64,000 nt of DNA, taken from positions 372,001 to 436,000 of the forward strand of contig NZ_JACZHT010000002.1 in assembly GCF_014861485.1 (NCBI RefSeq), given 5' to 3'. This document shows, in pieces, positions 35,349 to 45,082 of the stretch; position 1 is the stretch's first letter, and every line of letters starts with the position of its first letter. This DNA is from Phaeovibrio sulfidiphilus (lineage in GTDB: Bacteria; Pseudomonadota; Alphaproteobacteria; Rhodospirillales; Rhodospirillaceae). The notes beneath the pieces are model-generated. The model saw only the letters and a list, made by a program, of their open reading frames with translations, made no database searches and was not told the DNA's origin. The position numbers and the translations under genes are program-made.

Positions 35349-37754
35349 ATGGTTTCAACGAAACGAACCGACCCCAAGATCCTGCGGACCGTCGCCCTGA
35401 TCGGTCCTCCGAACTCGGGCAAAAGCTCGGTGTTCAATCGGCTGACGGGCGCGTCCCAGCGTGTTGGCAACTTCCCGGGCATCACCGTCGAACGCATGGA
35501 GGGTATGTGCCGTGCCGACGGCAAGTGCATCTCTGTTGTGGACCTTCCGGGGCTTTATTCCATTGCGCCCAACGAGGCCGGGAGCAGTCTGGACTACGAG
35601 GTGGCCCGCAAGTATGTGGGATCGTGCGAGGCTGACCTGTTCCTCAATATTGCGGACGCGACCCGCCTCGAGCAGTCGCTCTACCTGACCGTTCAGCTTC
35701 TGGAGTGCGGTGTTCCGTGCATCGTGGCCCTGAACATGATGGATGCAGCCGAGGATGCGGGGCTCCAGATTGATGTGGACGCCCTCGCGCGTCGTCTGGG
35801 CTGCCCGGTGTTCCCGGTGTCGGCGGCTTCGGGCTCCGGCATTCGCGAGCTTCGGGAGCGCCTTTTCGAGGCCCTGCCCGAGCTTCCGCGCACGTCCCCT
35901 GTCACCCACTCCGCAAGCGTGGAGGCTGCGGTCTCGGAGGTTGTCCATGAGCTGGACACCCGCCCCGACGCCTATGCCCCGGGCTCGCACCGCTGGGTTG
36001 CCCTGTCCATGCTGGAGGGGGATCACAGCCTTCTGGCCCGCAACTCCGCCGATCTTGGCGCGTTCGTCGCCGAGAAGCGCCGGGCTGTGGAGGATGCGGC
36101 AGGCGATGATGTGGACACCCTGATCGCGGCTGCGCGCTTTGACGCCGCCCACTCCCTTGTGGAGAGCACGGTTGTCCGCGGCAAGGCCCGCTCCGTCAAC
36201 CACACGGATTCCATCGACTCCGTCGTCCTGCACCCCCTTCTGGGCATCCCGGTTTTCTTCTTCGTGATGTACCTGATGTTCATGTTCACCGTGCACATCG
36301 GGGGCGCGTTTATTGATTTCTTTGATGTGGCCGGCGCCACGATCTTCGTGGACGGCTTCGGTCACCTGCTGGAGAGCATCGGTGCGCCTGAGTGGCTGGT
36401 GGTTCTTCTGGCCAAGGGTATCGGTGGCGGTATCACCACCGTTGCGACCTTCGTGCCCATCGTCGGGGCCCTGTACCTTGCCCTGACGGTCCTCGAGGAC
36501 TCCGGCTACATGGCCCGCGCGGCGTTTGTCATGGACAAGGCCATGAACCGGATCGGTCTTCCCGGCAAGGCCATCGTTCCCCTGATCGTGGGCTTCGGCT
36601 GCAACGTTCCGGCGGTCATGGCGGCCCGCGTGATGGAGCGTCCCAAGGACCGGGTCCTGGCCATCACCATGGCTCCCTTCATGTCCTGTGGCGCCCGGCT
36701 TGCCGTCTATGCCCTGTTTGCCACGGCCTTCTTCCCGAAAACCGGTGGAATGGTGGTCATGGCCCTGTACCTGATCGGTATTGCCGCTGCCATTTTCACC
36801 GCCATGACGCTGAAGAAGACCATTCTGGCCGGTGATGCGGCGCCGTTCATGCTGGAGCTGCCGTCCTATCGCATGCCCCGCCTGCGCGACGTTCTGATCC
36901 ACTCCTGGACCCGCCTCAAGGTGTTTGTCATGGGAGCGGGCAAGGTGATCGTCGCCGTGGTCATGGTGATCTCGGTTCTCCAGACCATGGGCACCGACGG
37001 CAAGTTCGATCACGAGGGCAAGGACAGCTCGATCCTTGCGCAGGTCTCCCAGGTGGCCACCCCGGCTTTCGGTCCCATGGGGCTGTCCGAGGACAACTGG
37101 CCTGCCATGGTGGGTATCGTGACCGGCCTGTTCGCCAAGGAAGCCGTCGTCGGCACCCTGAACACCCTGTATGCCGCCCAGGCCGACCAGGCCGGGGACG
37201 CGGACCAGGAGGGCGCCGCCATCGTCGGCGAGGAGGAGTCCGAGGACGAGGCGTTTGACTTCTGGGGCGGAATCCAGGAAGCGTTCATGACCATTCCCGA
37301 GAAGTTCGCGAGCCTTGGCGACATGCTCCTGGACCCGCTGGGCATCTCCGACGGTCTGCAGGATGAGGAGGCCCTGGCCACGGCCAGCGAGTTCTCCGGT
37401 CCGCTCGCCTCCGGCTTTGCCGGTCCTCTGGCGGCGTTCTCCTACCTGCTGTTTGTCCTGCTGTACGTGCCGTGTGCCGCCGTTCTGGGCGCCGTGAAGC
37501 GTGAGCTGGGCTGGGGCTGGACCGGGTTCGTCACCTTCTGGACCACCGGGCTTGCGTACATCGTCGCGACCTCGACCTACCAGATCGGCACCTTCTCCCA
37601 GCACCCCCTGTTCAGCGGGCTGTGGCTCCTCGGATGCCTTGGGGTGATGGTGGTTTCCATCGGCAGCCTGTCGCTCATCGGCCGCCACCAGCGGGCCAGC
37701 GCGGCCCTGTCGGTGGGCACCGCCGGGACCCTGTCTCCGAAGGGAGCGGAATGA
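35349..37754 (+). CDS. feoB: FeoB, ferrous iron transporter
   Basis: FeoB is the inner-membrane Fe(II) transporter with a cytosolic G domain. The product is 801 residues from MVSTKRTDPK. G motifs are GPPNSGKSS (G1), 'VGNFPGITVE' (G2), 'VVDLPGLY' (G3), NMMD (G4) and 'SAASGSG' (G5). A helical GDI domain follows, then gate-bearing membrane halves ('GFGCNVPAVMAARVMERPKD', 'GLFAKEAVVGTLNTLY'). A charged acidic loop (about residues 610-640) lies between late helices. The stop overlaps the start of feoC. Confidence 0.97.
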   Translation: MVSTKRTDPKILRTVALIGPPNSGKSSVFNRLTGASQRVGNFPGITVERMEGMCRADGKCISVVDLPGLYSIAPNEAGSSLDYEVARKYVGSCEADLFLNIADATRLEQSLYLTVQLLECGVPCIVALNMMDAAEDAGLQIDVDALARRLGCPVFPVSAASGSGIRELRERLFEALPELPRTSPVTHSASVEAAVSEVVHELDTRPDAYAPGSHRWVALSMLEGDHSLLARNSADLGAFVAEKRRAVEDAAGDDVDTLIAAARFDAAHSLVESTVVRGKARSVNHTDSIDSVVLHPLLGIPVFFFVMYLMFMFTVHIGGAFIDFFDVAGATIFVDGFGHLLESIGAPEWLVVLLAKGIGGGITTVATFVPIVGALYLALTVLEDSGYMARAAFVMDKAMNRIGLPGKAIVPLIVGFGCNVPAVMAARVMERPKDRVLAITMAPFMSCGARLAVYALFATAFFPKTGGMVVMALYLIGIAAAIFTAMTLKKTILAGDAAPFMLELPSYRMPRLRDVLIHSWTRLKVFVMGAGKVIVAVVMVISVLQTMGTDGKFDHEGKDSSILAQVSQVATPAFGPMGLSEDNWPAMVGIVTGLFAKEAVVGTLNTLYAAQADQAGDADQEGAAIVGEEESEDEAFDFWGGIQEAFMTIPEKFASLGDMLLDPLGISDGLQDEEALATASEFSGPLASGFAGPLAAFSYLLFVLLYVPCAAVLGAVKRELGWGWTGFVTFWTTGLAYIVATSTYQIGTFSQHPLFSGLWLLGCLGVMVVSIGSLSLIGRHQRASAALSVGTAGTLSPKGAE

Positions 37755-38035
37755 TGCTTCTGATGCGTCTGAGAGCCGTTGTACGGGAGCGTCGCGAGGT
37801 TCCTCTCGGTGAGCTTGCCCGCGTCCTCGAGACGGCTCCGGACGTGTTGGAGACCATGCTGGACCACTGGATTGCCCGGGGCTGTATCCAGAAGCGGGAG
37901 AGCCCGTGTTCCGGCAAGTCCTGCAGCTGTTCCTATGCCCGCGATCCCGTCTATGTCTGGGTTGAGCCCTCGGCCTCCAGGCCCGGGAAAGCGCCCGCCA
38001 GGGCCGGGCACCACAGTCGGGCACCCTGCGGGTGA
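37751..38035 (+). CDS. feoC: FeoC-like winged-helix protein
   Basis: The product is 94 residues. A winged-helix part ('LRAVVRERREVPLGELARVL') is followed by a cysteine cluster, CSGKSCSC, which in FeoC proteins is linked to iron-sulfur binding. The ATG overlaps the feoB stop (ATGA); a second ATG three bases on has better spacing from AGGGAG. Known FeoC proteins regulate or stabilise FeoB. The C-terminal 25 residues are basic and probably disordered. A terminator follows 23 bases later. Confidence 0.85.
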   Translation: MMLLMRLRAVVRERREVPLGELARVLETAPDVLETMLDHWIARGCIQKRESPCSGKSCSCSYARDPVYVWVEPSASRPGKAPARAGHHSRAPCG

Positions 38036-38058
38036 GCGCCTTCAGACACCCATGAGAG

Positions 38059-38083
38059 CGGGCCGGAAACGGCCCGTTTTTTT
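38059..38083 (+). terminator. Terminator of the feoABC operon
   Basis: CGGGCCG, a GAAA tetraloop, CGGCCCG and seven Ts, 23 bases after the feoC stop. Confidence 0.95.
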
Positions 38084-38340
38084 GTGCGCGTGCGTGGTGC
38101 TGGGAGTTTGTGCGCGTGCGCGTGTGCGGTGGCGGGGGATGTGCAGGTTCGCGGTGCCGGGGGGGGGCGTGCCCGGTGCCGGGGGATGGAGGCACATGGC
38201 CACTCCGCTGGCCGTCGCTGTCGCCATGTCCGGCTGGCTGGCGTTGTCGGGTCCGGCTGGTCGCAGCGGTCTGTCCGGCTGCCGCTGGGGGGCGGCAGCT
38301 CTCCGCGGTTTCGGGTGGCGGGTGTGCCCGGGTGCGATAG

Positions 38341-38484
38341 GCGGGGTCCGGCCTGCCGGGGCAGGGGTGCGGGACCGTGTCCGAGGATGCCGCCTGGGCC
38401 GCGGGGCCCGGCCTGCCGGGGCGGGGTTGCGGAACCGTGTCCGGGGACGCCGCCTAGGCTGCGGGGCCCGGCCTGCGGGGGCAG
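38341..38484 (-). repeat. 60-bp tandem repeat spanning the stop codon of the hybrid kinase gene
   Basis: Units 38341-38400 and 38401-38460 are close copies, and a third begins at 38461 and matches for about 24 bases inside the kinase gene. Sixty bases is 20 codons, and in the kinase frame both downstream units stay open. The kinase stop TAG (38454-38456) sits where the neighbouring unit has CAG. The 418-base gap 38036-38453 contains no other gene. Confidence 0.85.
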
Positions 38485-41375
38485 GTCCGGGGCCGCGGGT
38501 CGCTCAGGTAGCGCGCCATCTTGCCGATGACCTCGTCCACCGAGATGGGCTTGCCCACGTGATCATCCATCCCGACGGCGAGGCACCGCTCCACGTCCTC
38601 ACGGAACACGTTGGCGGTCATGGCGATGATGGGCAGGCTGTTCCCGTCGGGTGTCCCCAGGGCCCGGATGCGCCGTGTGGCCTCGTAGCCGTCCATTTCC
38701 GGCATGTGGATATCCATGAGGATCAGGTCGTAGCGGCCCGGCGCGGCGGTGATCATCTCCAGGGCCTCGCGGCCGTCGACGGCGCAGTCGATGTCCACGC
38801 CGGTTTCCTGGAGCTGGATTCCCAAAATTTCCCTATTGATATCAATGTCCTCGACGACAAGGATCCGACGGCCCCTGAAGAGGTCCGCGCTCCTGCGCGG
38901 CGTCGGGGCGTCGCTCCCGCAGGGGGCGGGTGCCGGGTTGGGTTCGCCGACTCCGGTCCCGGATCCGGTCCCGCCGGTCGCCAGGTCCGGCCCGTTGCGC
39001 GGGTCGGGGGCGACGGCGCAGACGTGCCGGTTGATGCAGTCCACGATCATGGAGGACAGGATCGGCTTGGGGATGAAGTCATTGATTCCCGAGGCGTGGG
39101 CCTCGGCAGCGACCTGGGCCCAGTCCACGCTGGAAATGAGGATGACGATGCTGCCCGCGCCTCTCAGGGCGCGGATGCGCCGGGCCAGTTCGAGACCGTC
39201 CATTTCCGGCATCATCCAGTCGATGAACACGATGTCGAACGCGCCGAAGTGGCGGATCATGTCCAGGGCCTGATAGCCGTCGCAGGCGGTTTTGCAGGCA
39301 ATCCCAAGGCCGCCCAGGATCTCCTCCACGTACTCGCAGATTTCCGGGGCGTCATCGACGATGAGAACCCTGAGTTTTTTCCGGCTTGCCCCGGGGCTGA
39401 GGGCGACCGGCCGGGTGTTCTCCGCCACCCGGGCCCAGATGGTGAAGAAAAACCGGGAGCCCTTCCCGGGCTCGGACTCAACCCAGATGGATCCGTCCAT
39501 GTGCTCGATGATGCTTTTCGAGATGGAGAGCCCCAGGCCGGTTCCGCCAAAGCGCCGGGAGATGCTGTCGTCCGCCTGCTCGAAGGACTGGAACAGGCGT
39601 TCCTGCTGCTCGGGCGAGATGCCGATTCCCGTGTCGCTGACCTCGAACTCCAGCTCGCAGAGATCGCCCTGACGGGAGCGCTTGCGGATGAAGAGGATGA
39701 TTTTCCCCTCGTCCGGCGTGAACTTCACGGCGTTGGTCACCAGGTTGGTGATGACCTGGGCCAGGCGCTGGGGGTCCGTGACAAGGGAGCGGGGAACGTC
39801 CGGGTTCACGCGGATGATGAAGCTCTGCCGCTTCTGCTCAACCCGGAAGCCGACCACGTTGGTGATCCGGGCCAGCAGGTCATCGAGCACCGTCTCGACG
39901 GGCGAGACCTCGAACTTCCCGGCCTCGATCTTGGACATGTCCAGGATGTCGTTGATCACCCCCAGGAGGTGTCCGGCGGCGTCCTCGATCTTGCCCAGGC
40001 AGTACTGGATCCGCTCCAGGCTGGTGCTCTCGCGGGCAATGCCGGTCATGCCCATGATGGCGTTCATGGGGGTGCGGATCTCGTGGCTCATGTTGGCAAG
40101 GAAGGTGGTCTTGGCCCGCGCGCTCGCTCTCGCCTCGTCCCGGGCCAGGCGCAGGGCATCTTGTGTGGCCTCGATCTCCGCCATGGTCTTGCGCAGTTCC
40201 CGGAGGTCGCGGGTGTAGCCCACAACGCAGTAGCCCTCCCGCCACTTGACCCGAACGAGGGTGACCTCGACGGGAATCCAGGTGCCGTCCGCGTGGCAGT
40301 GCATCCAGTCGAAGACCACCTTTCCGCTGGCGAAGGCGTTGCGGATCATCAGGAGGAAGCCCTGGTAGCTGTCGGTGCCGTCGGGCTGGGTGACCGGCGA
40401 GAGGCTGTTGAAGCGTCGCAGGTAGTCGATCCGGGATCTCAGGCCGAAAATGCGCACGGCCTCGAGGTTGCAGTCGATGGGGCTGCAGTTCTCGTCGAAG
40501 AGGGTGCAGGCGAGGGGGGTCGCATCCAGCATGGCCCGGGTGCGCTCTTCGGCCGCGTTGAGTTTCTCGTTGTTCCTGGCCTCCGGGGTCAGATCCCGGG
40601 AGTAGCAGACCAGGCGCTCGTCCTCACCGATCCGGATGCGCAGCCCCGTCAGCTCCAGCATGATCGGTGCGCCGTCCCGGGTCAGGTGCTGCCAGCGTAT
40701 GACCTGATGCCCCCGCTTCAGAACCTCGCGGAAAAACGAGCGCCAGCGTTCCTGGCTGTCCGTGCCGTCGGGCTGGAGAACCGGCATGTAGGACACAATC
40801 GTCCGGAGGTATTCCTCCTTGCTGGCCATTCCGAACAGGCGCACGGCCTCGAGGTTGCAGTCGATGGGCACCCGGTTGAGGTCATAGAGCGTGCAGGTCA
40901 GCGGCGAGGCGTCGAAAAGGTCCTGGACCTGCTGGTCGGCGGCGGCAATGGCCTCGTGGGTTTCCTGCAGGCGAACCTGCTCGCTGACATCAAGGGTCCA
41001 GCCGCACAGGACAATCGAGCCGTCCTCACGGACCTGGAGCCGGCCGCACACGTGGTGCCAGAGCCACGTCCCGGTTTCCGGGTCCAGAACCCGGCGGTCT
41101 GCCGCAAACAGGCTGTTCTCGCACAGGGCCCGGTCAAGGCTGAAGACCACGCCCGGCCGGTCCTCGGGGTGGACCCTGGTTTCCAGGTATTCGTCCCAGC
41201 TCAGGTCCAGCTGCTGGATATCGGTGCCGAAATACCGCTTGTTGTGCTTCTGGCCATAGATGGAGAGACGGCGTGTCCCGATGTCCAGCTCCCAAAGCGC
41301 GATGCCGTGCTCGTAAATGAGGGGAGGCAGCGCACGGACCAGCGTTTTCGGGAGCTTCAAGGTGGTGTCGGTCAT
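38454..41375 (-). CDS. Hybrid sensor histidine kinase (PAS-PAS-PAS-HisKA-HATPase-REC-REC)
   Basis: The product is 973 residues with no membrane helix, so it is probably cytoplasmic. Three PAS-type domains fill about residues 20-410; the second and third share the motif 'PIDCNLEAVR(L/I)FG', suggesting duplication. HisKA contains 'FLANMSHEIRTPMNAIMGMT' with the phospho-accepting histidine. HATPase has 'NLVTNAVKFTPDEGK' and 'RRFGGTGLGLSISK'. Two receiver domains follow, with phospho-acceptor aspartates in 'VFIDWMMPEMDG' and 'LILMDIHMPEMDG'. The last residues (about 15, PRTCPRRPGPAA) come from a 60-bp repeat. The signal and partner are unknown; no response regulator gene is adjacent. Confidence 0.94.
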   Translation of the reverse strand: MTDTTLKLPKTLVRALPPLIYEHGIALWELDIGTRRLSIYGQKHNKRYFGTDIQQLDLSWDEYLETRVHPEDRPGVVFSLDRALCENSLFAADRRVLDPETGTWLWHHVCGRLQVREDGSIVLCGWTLDVSEQVRLQETHEAIAAADQQVQDLFDASPLTCTLYDLNRVPIDCNLEAVRLFGMASKEEYLRTIVSYMPVLQPDGTDSQERWRSFFREVLKRGHQVIRWQHLTRDGAPIMLELTGLRIRIGEDERLVCYSRDLTPEARNNEKLNAAEERTRAMLDATPLACTLFDENCSPIDCNLEAVRIFGLRSRIDYLRRFNSLSPVTQPDGTDSYQGFLLMIRNAFASGKVVFDWMHCHADGTWIPVEVTLVRVKWREGYCVVGYTRDLRELRKTMAEIEATQDALRLARDEARASARAKTTFLANMSHEIRTPMNAIMGMTGIARESTSLERIQYCLGKIEDAAGHLLGVINDILDMSKIEAGKFEVSPVETVLDDLLARITNVVGFRVEQKRQSFIIRVNPDVPRSLVTDPQRLAQVITNLVTNAVKFTPDEGKIILFIRKRSRQGDLCELEFEVSDTGIGISPEQQERLFQSFEQADDSISRRFGGTGLGLSISKSIIEHMDGSIWVESEPGKGSRFFFTIWARVAENTRPVALSPGASRKKLRVLIVDDAPEICEYVEEILGGLGIACKTACDGYQALDMIRHFGAFDIVFIDWMMPEMDGLELARRIRALRGAGSIVILISSVDWAQVAAEAHASGINDFIPKPILSSMIVDCINRHVCAVAPDPRNGPDLATGGTGSGTGVGEPNPAPAPCGSDAPTPRRSADLFRGRRILVVEDIDINREILGIQLQETGVDIDCAVDGREALEMITAAPGRYDLILMDIHMPEMDGYEATRRIRALGTPDGNSLPIIAMTANVFREDVERCLAVGMDDHVGKPISVDEVIGKMARYLSDPRPRTCPRRPGPAA

Positions 41376-41827
41376 CGCTCTGTGCTGCTCGGAAGGGGCG
41401 TCAGGGGAACCCGGTCGCAGGTCCGCTCAGGGAGGCGGGCACGCATTGGAAAAAGTATAGGGACGTTTTCCCCGTTCCTCCAGTGTATTTTGGCCGCATC
41501 CAGAAGTGGTAAAATACAGGAGAAACCGTGACTTGCTTTGTCCTTGGGGGTTTCAGGTATTACGTGTCCGGAGGTCGTGCGGGTGACGGGTATCGCAAGA
41601 CACGGTTCTTCGGGATTGGCGGAAACTCACGCGGTTTTCATCGCTCCGGACCCGGTTTCCGGCCCGGGGGCGCTTTCGTTGTGCGGAATGGACTCGCGCG
41701 GCTCCCCGTCTGCGACTGTGCGGGTTTGGTACAGGAGGACTTGATTTTGTTTGTCCCGGTTGCCAGTTTCTACTAACCGAGTCGGATGCGTGCATACCGA
41801 TTTTCTGTAAAAAAAAGGACGTACCGG
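41376..41827. other. Intergenic region hybrid kinase / cysK
   Basis: This 452-base divergent gap is lower in GC than its flanks and should hold the promoters of both neighbours. It also contains a weak small-ORF candidate at 41528. No riboswitch or operator was recognised. Confidence 0.35.
41528..41776 (+). CDS. Weak candidate: 82-residue ORF upstream of cysK
   Basis: A GTG start has AGGAG five bases upstream. The product (MTCFVLGGFRYYVSGGRAGD...) is glycine-, arginine- and phenylalanine-rich with no family resemblance and no signal peptide. It ends 51 bases before cysK. The region may simply be the cysK leader. Confidence 0.2.
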   Translation: MTCFVLGGFRYYVSGGRAGDGYRKTRFFGIGGNSRGFHRSGPGFRPGGAFVVRNGLARLPVCDCAGLVQEDLILFVPVASFY

Positions 41828-42787
41828 ATGAGCCTCACCAGTATTTTCGAGACCAACGCCTCGACCGTCGGCCGGACCCCCCTTGTGCGACTGAACAGGG
41901 TCACGCCCGGCGGTGCCACTGTGCTCGCCAAGATGGAGGCGCGCAATCCGTCGTGCTCGGTCAAGGACCGGATCGGCCTGGCCCTGGTGGAGGACGCCCT
42001 GGCGCGCGGAGTTCTTCGCCCCGGCATGAAAATCGTCGAGCCCACCAGCGGGAACACCGGTATTGCGCTGGCCTCGGTGGCCGCGGCCAGGGGCTTCGAG
42101 CTGACCCTGACCATGCCCGAGACCATGAGCCTGGAGCGCCGGCGCGTGCTGGCCATGCTGGGCGCACGCCTGATCCTGAGCCCCGGCGCGGAGGGCATGA
42201 ACGGCAGCGTGAGGATGGCCCGGGAGCTCGTCGAAAGCGACCCGGACCTCTATTTCATGCCCCAGCAGTTTGAGAACCCGGCCAATCCGGCTGTTCACGA
42301 GCGGACCACCGGCCCGGAGATCTGGATCGACACCGCAGGCGCCGTTGACGTTCTGATCGCGGGCGTGGGAACGGGCGGGACCATCAGCGGTACTGGCCGT
42401 TATCTGAAGGCGCGCAAGGACAGCGTGCAGACCGTGGCGGTCGAGCCGACCACCTCGCCGGTCATCACCCAGACCCTCGCGGGGCAGCCTGTGGTTCCCG
42501 GGCCTCACCGGATCCAGGGCATTGGCGCAGGCTTCATTCCCGGGACTCTGGATCTGGATGTCGTGGACCGGGTCGAGCAGGTCTCCAGCGAGGAGGCCGT
42601 GGACTATGCCCGGCGTCTTGCCCGGGAGGAGGGGATCCTTGCGGGGATATCCTCCGGTGCGGCGGCGGCGGCGGCGGCCCGTGTGGCCGCTGATCCGGCC
42701 TTCGACGGCAAGACCGTGGTGGTGATCCTTCCCGATGCGGGAGAGCGCTATCTGTCCTCGGTTCTTTACGACGGTATCGAGGGCTAG
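41828..42787 (+). CDS. cysK: Cysteine synthase (O-acetylserine sulfhydrylase)
   Basis: CysK makes L-cysteine from O-acetylserine and sulfide using pyridoxal phosphate. The product is 319 residues from [10 protein letters not shown], with AAGGA eight bases upstream. The PLP-lysine motif is '[11 protein letters not shown]'. The substrate loop '[18 protein letters not shown]' and the phosphate-binding '[16 protein letters not shown]' are clear. The CysK form is favoured over CysM by '[13 protein letters not shown]' and overall fit. Confidence 0.96.
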   Translation: MSLTSIFETNASTVGRTPLVRLNRVTPGGATVLAKMEARNPSCSVKDRIGLALVEDALARGVLRPGMKIVEPTSGNTGIALASVAAARGFELTLTMPETMSLERRRVLAMLGARLILSPGAEGMNGSVRMARELVESDPDLYFMPQQFENPANPAVHERTTGPEIWIDTAGAVDVLIAGVGTGGTISGTGRYLKARKDSVQTVAVEPTTSPVITQTLAGQPVVPGPHRIQGIGAGFIPGTLDLDVVDRVEQVSSEEAVDYARRLAREEGILAGISSGAAAAAAARVAADPAFDGKTVVVILPDAGERYLSSVLYDGIEG

Positions 42788-42902
42788 GGAGCCGCGGCCG
42801 CCCCGTCCCGACCCGCGGCGGACGTGGGGCCGGGGTGTGCCCGGGTGGCGTCCGGCGGGCCGCGCGGGCCGCGCATCTATCGTTTCCCCCTTCAGGCAGG
42901 GC

Positions 42903-42934
42903 AGGGCGCATCCGGGTTCGGGGGCGCCCTTTCC
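42903..42934 (+). terminator. Possible terminator downstream of cysK
   Basis: AGGGCGC and GCGCCCT pair across a 14-base loop, followed by TTCCTTTTG, 115 bases past the cysK stop. The rest of 42788-43381 (594 bases) shows no supported feature. Confidence 0.45.
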
Positions 42935-43381
42935 TTTTGCCCTGGGGCGGGATGGCGTCGTGTCGGTCTGGCCCACAGGCCCGGTGGGGCGTCCGGTGAC
43001 ATCGACCAGCGTCGGAGACCGTCAGTGTGGTGGGCGGCAGCGCTGGCGGACGGGCCGTCCCGGCCTGCGGCGGTGTCTTGCCCGCCGCCGGTGGCCACGA
43101 GCCCTGCGGACTGGCTGTCCGGGCCCGCAAGATGCGCCGCACGGGCCGGTCACGCCGTCGGCGCAGGTTCCGGGGGCGCTGGACGCGGGCGCTCGACACC
43201 CTGAGGGAGAGGCGCCCACAGACCCCGGGACCGGCCCGCGGGGCCGGCTGCCGGACGTGAACCCGGTTCCCCCGGGAAGTCCGTGGAAAAACCGGAGGCT
43301 TCGCAGTATACTGGGCTCTTTCCGAACCGGGGGTGCGGAGCCCGTACCCTGTCGGGCACACACACGCATCAGGGCACGACC

Positions 43382-44503
43382 ATGACCTTCAGCATTGGCG
43401 GTTTCTTCAGAACCAACAAGGTGTTCTTTATCTGGGTTGCCTTTGGCTCGCTTCTCTTTCTTTTCCGCGAGATGTTCGGTCTGGTGTTCATCACCTACAT
43501 CATGTGCTTTATTGCCCATGGTCTTGTGCACCGGATGCACCGGGTCTGCCATATTCCCCGGCGGGTTTTGATCGTTCTTCTTTACCTTGTCTTCCTTGCG
43601 ATTATTGTCGGCTTCCTGTTCTTCATCACGCCCCGGCTGATCTCCGAGGGGAAGGGGTTCACCGAGCAGATCCCCACCATCATGGCAACCGTCGAGGCCT
43701 GGATCGAGAGCAAGATTTCCGGGAACCAGATGCTCCAGGACGTGTTCGTGCGCGTCAAGGAACAGCTCGTGCCCTCGACGGTGATTGCCAGCAGCTGGTC
43801 CGCGGCCTTCGGGCTCCTGCAAAAGAGCGTGCACTACATCAGCTGGTTTTTCCTGGGGCTGCTGTTCAGCTTTCTGATCATGCTGGACCTGTCGCGCCTG
43901 ACCCGCAGTGTCCGGCGCCTGCGCTACACGCGTCTTGCCTCGGTGGTGGAGGAAACCTCCGGGTCCGTTGTGCTGTTCGCCCGCGTGGTGGGCGAGGCCT
44001 TCCGGGCCCAGATCTTCATCTCGTCCCTGAACACGGCCCTGACGGCTGTCGGGCTGTACTTCCTGGGAATTCAGGGCATCGTCCTGCTGTGCACCGTGGT
44101 GTTCTTCTGTGGCCTGATCCCGGTTCTGGGGGTGTTCATCTCGTCGGTCCCCATTTTGCTGATGGCGGTGAATGCGGGGGGGATTCCGCTCGCTCTCTGG
44201 GCCCTGGTGCTGATCGTGATCATCCACCTGGTGGAGGCCTATGTGTTCAATCCCCGGATCATGTCGGCCGTGATGCGGATCAACCCGGTGATGGTGCTGA
44301 TCATCCTCTATATCGCCCACAGCCTGATCGGTGTGTGGGGCATGCTGCTGGGGGTGCCCATCTCCGTCTATGTTTACCGACAGCTGATTGTGGGGAGCAC
44401 GCCGGCGGCGGTCGCAGGAGCCGCATCCGCGTACGCGGCCGCTGCGCGGGCCTCCATGGGCTGCGACGGCGAAAGGGGCCCCGGTCCCTCGGCGGGGGTC
44501 TAG
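43382..44503 (+). CDS. AI-2E/PerM-family inner membrane protein
   Basis: The product is 373 residues from MTFSIGGFFRTNK. It has about eight membrane segments: three near the N-terminus, a periplasmic or amphipathic stretch ('GFTEQIPTIMATVEAWIESK'), then a hydrophobic second half containing 'GLIPVLGVFISSVPILLMAV' and 'NPRIMSAVMRINPVMVLIIL', typical of the family (formerly UPF0118). Members export AI-2 in some species or act as Na+/H+ antiporters in others, so the substrate is open. The C-terminal 40 residues are alanine/glycine-rich. Confidence 0.88.
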   Translation: MTFSIGGFFRTNKVFFIWVAFGSLLFLFREMFGLVFITYIMCFIAHGLVHRMHRVCHIPRRVLIVLLYLVFLAIIVGFLFFITPRLISEGKGFTEQIPTIMATVEAWIESKISGNQMLQDVFVRVKEQLVPSTVIASSWSAAFGLLQKSVHYISWFFLGLLFSFLIMLDLSRLTRSVRRLRYTRLASVVEETSGSVVLFARVVGEAFRAQIFISSLNTALTAVGLYFLGIQGIVLLCTVVFFCGLIPVLGVFISSVPILLMAVNAGGIPLALWALVLIVIIHLVEAYVFNPRIMSAVMRINPVMVLIILYIAHSLIGVWGMLLGVPISVYVYRQLIVGSTPAAVAGAASAYAAAARASMGCDGERGPGPSAGV

Positions 44504-45082
44504 GCCCCCGTTGCCTGCGTGCTGTGTGCTGACCCAACCTGACCTGACCTGACTGGACCGGCACAGCCCCTCCCGGCCCGTTTCCTCACGGACAGGGGTC
44601 ACCCCTGTCGCTCCTGGTCCGGCGCGGTGCGCGAACGCCCTGGCTCCGGACCCGCGCGGCAGGCCGCGGTCCGGGCCAGGTTCCGTGTGGCGGGGCCCTG
44701 TCCGGTTCTGCCGGTTCTCTCAGGCGATAGGGTCTTGGGCCGGTCCGGGAACGGGGCCGGAGGGCCGGTCTTGTCCCTTCTCGGGATTTTGCTCTGTATT
44801 GCTTGTCTGGCGGTCCGGTCATCCCGGAGGCAGGTCGTGCCTGCACGGCCCCGATGGTCCAGCGTGCCCCTGTGCGACCGCGGTGGGCGTGCGTGCGCTT
44901 GCATCAGGGTGGCGGGGTGGGCCTCGCCTACGGGTGCGTAGGGCTGCTGCCCGGGTGCGGGACGCGCTGCGCCCACGGGTGCGCGGGCCGGCTGCCCGGG
45001 CCCAGCGGTGCAGGCTGGAGTGGGGCGAAACCGGACCGGGCCGGACTCTGGTCTGGAGAACCCTGGTCTGGCTGGCTCCGGG
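44504..45082. other. Gene-free GC-rich region with short direct repeats
   Basis: Between two convergent genes lie 579 bases without a supported ORF. Short repeats are visible: three ACCTG units near 44537, a GGGTGCG-rich stretch at about 44930-45000, and CTGGTCTGG at 45048 and 45063, with TGGTCTGG again at 45091 inside the 3' end of the cyclase gene. Confidence 0.5.

Noticed and set aside
35355-38195. 946-codon minus-strand ORF antisense to feoB
   Set aside because: feoB is unambiguous on the plus strand. The antisense frame has no family motifs and is an effect of high GC.
43022-44602. 526-codon minus-strand ORF opposite the PerM gene
   Set aside because: The PerM reading frame has consistent membrane helices; the antisense product is a His/Asp/Gln-rich shadow.
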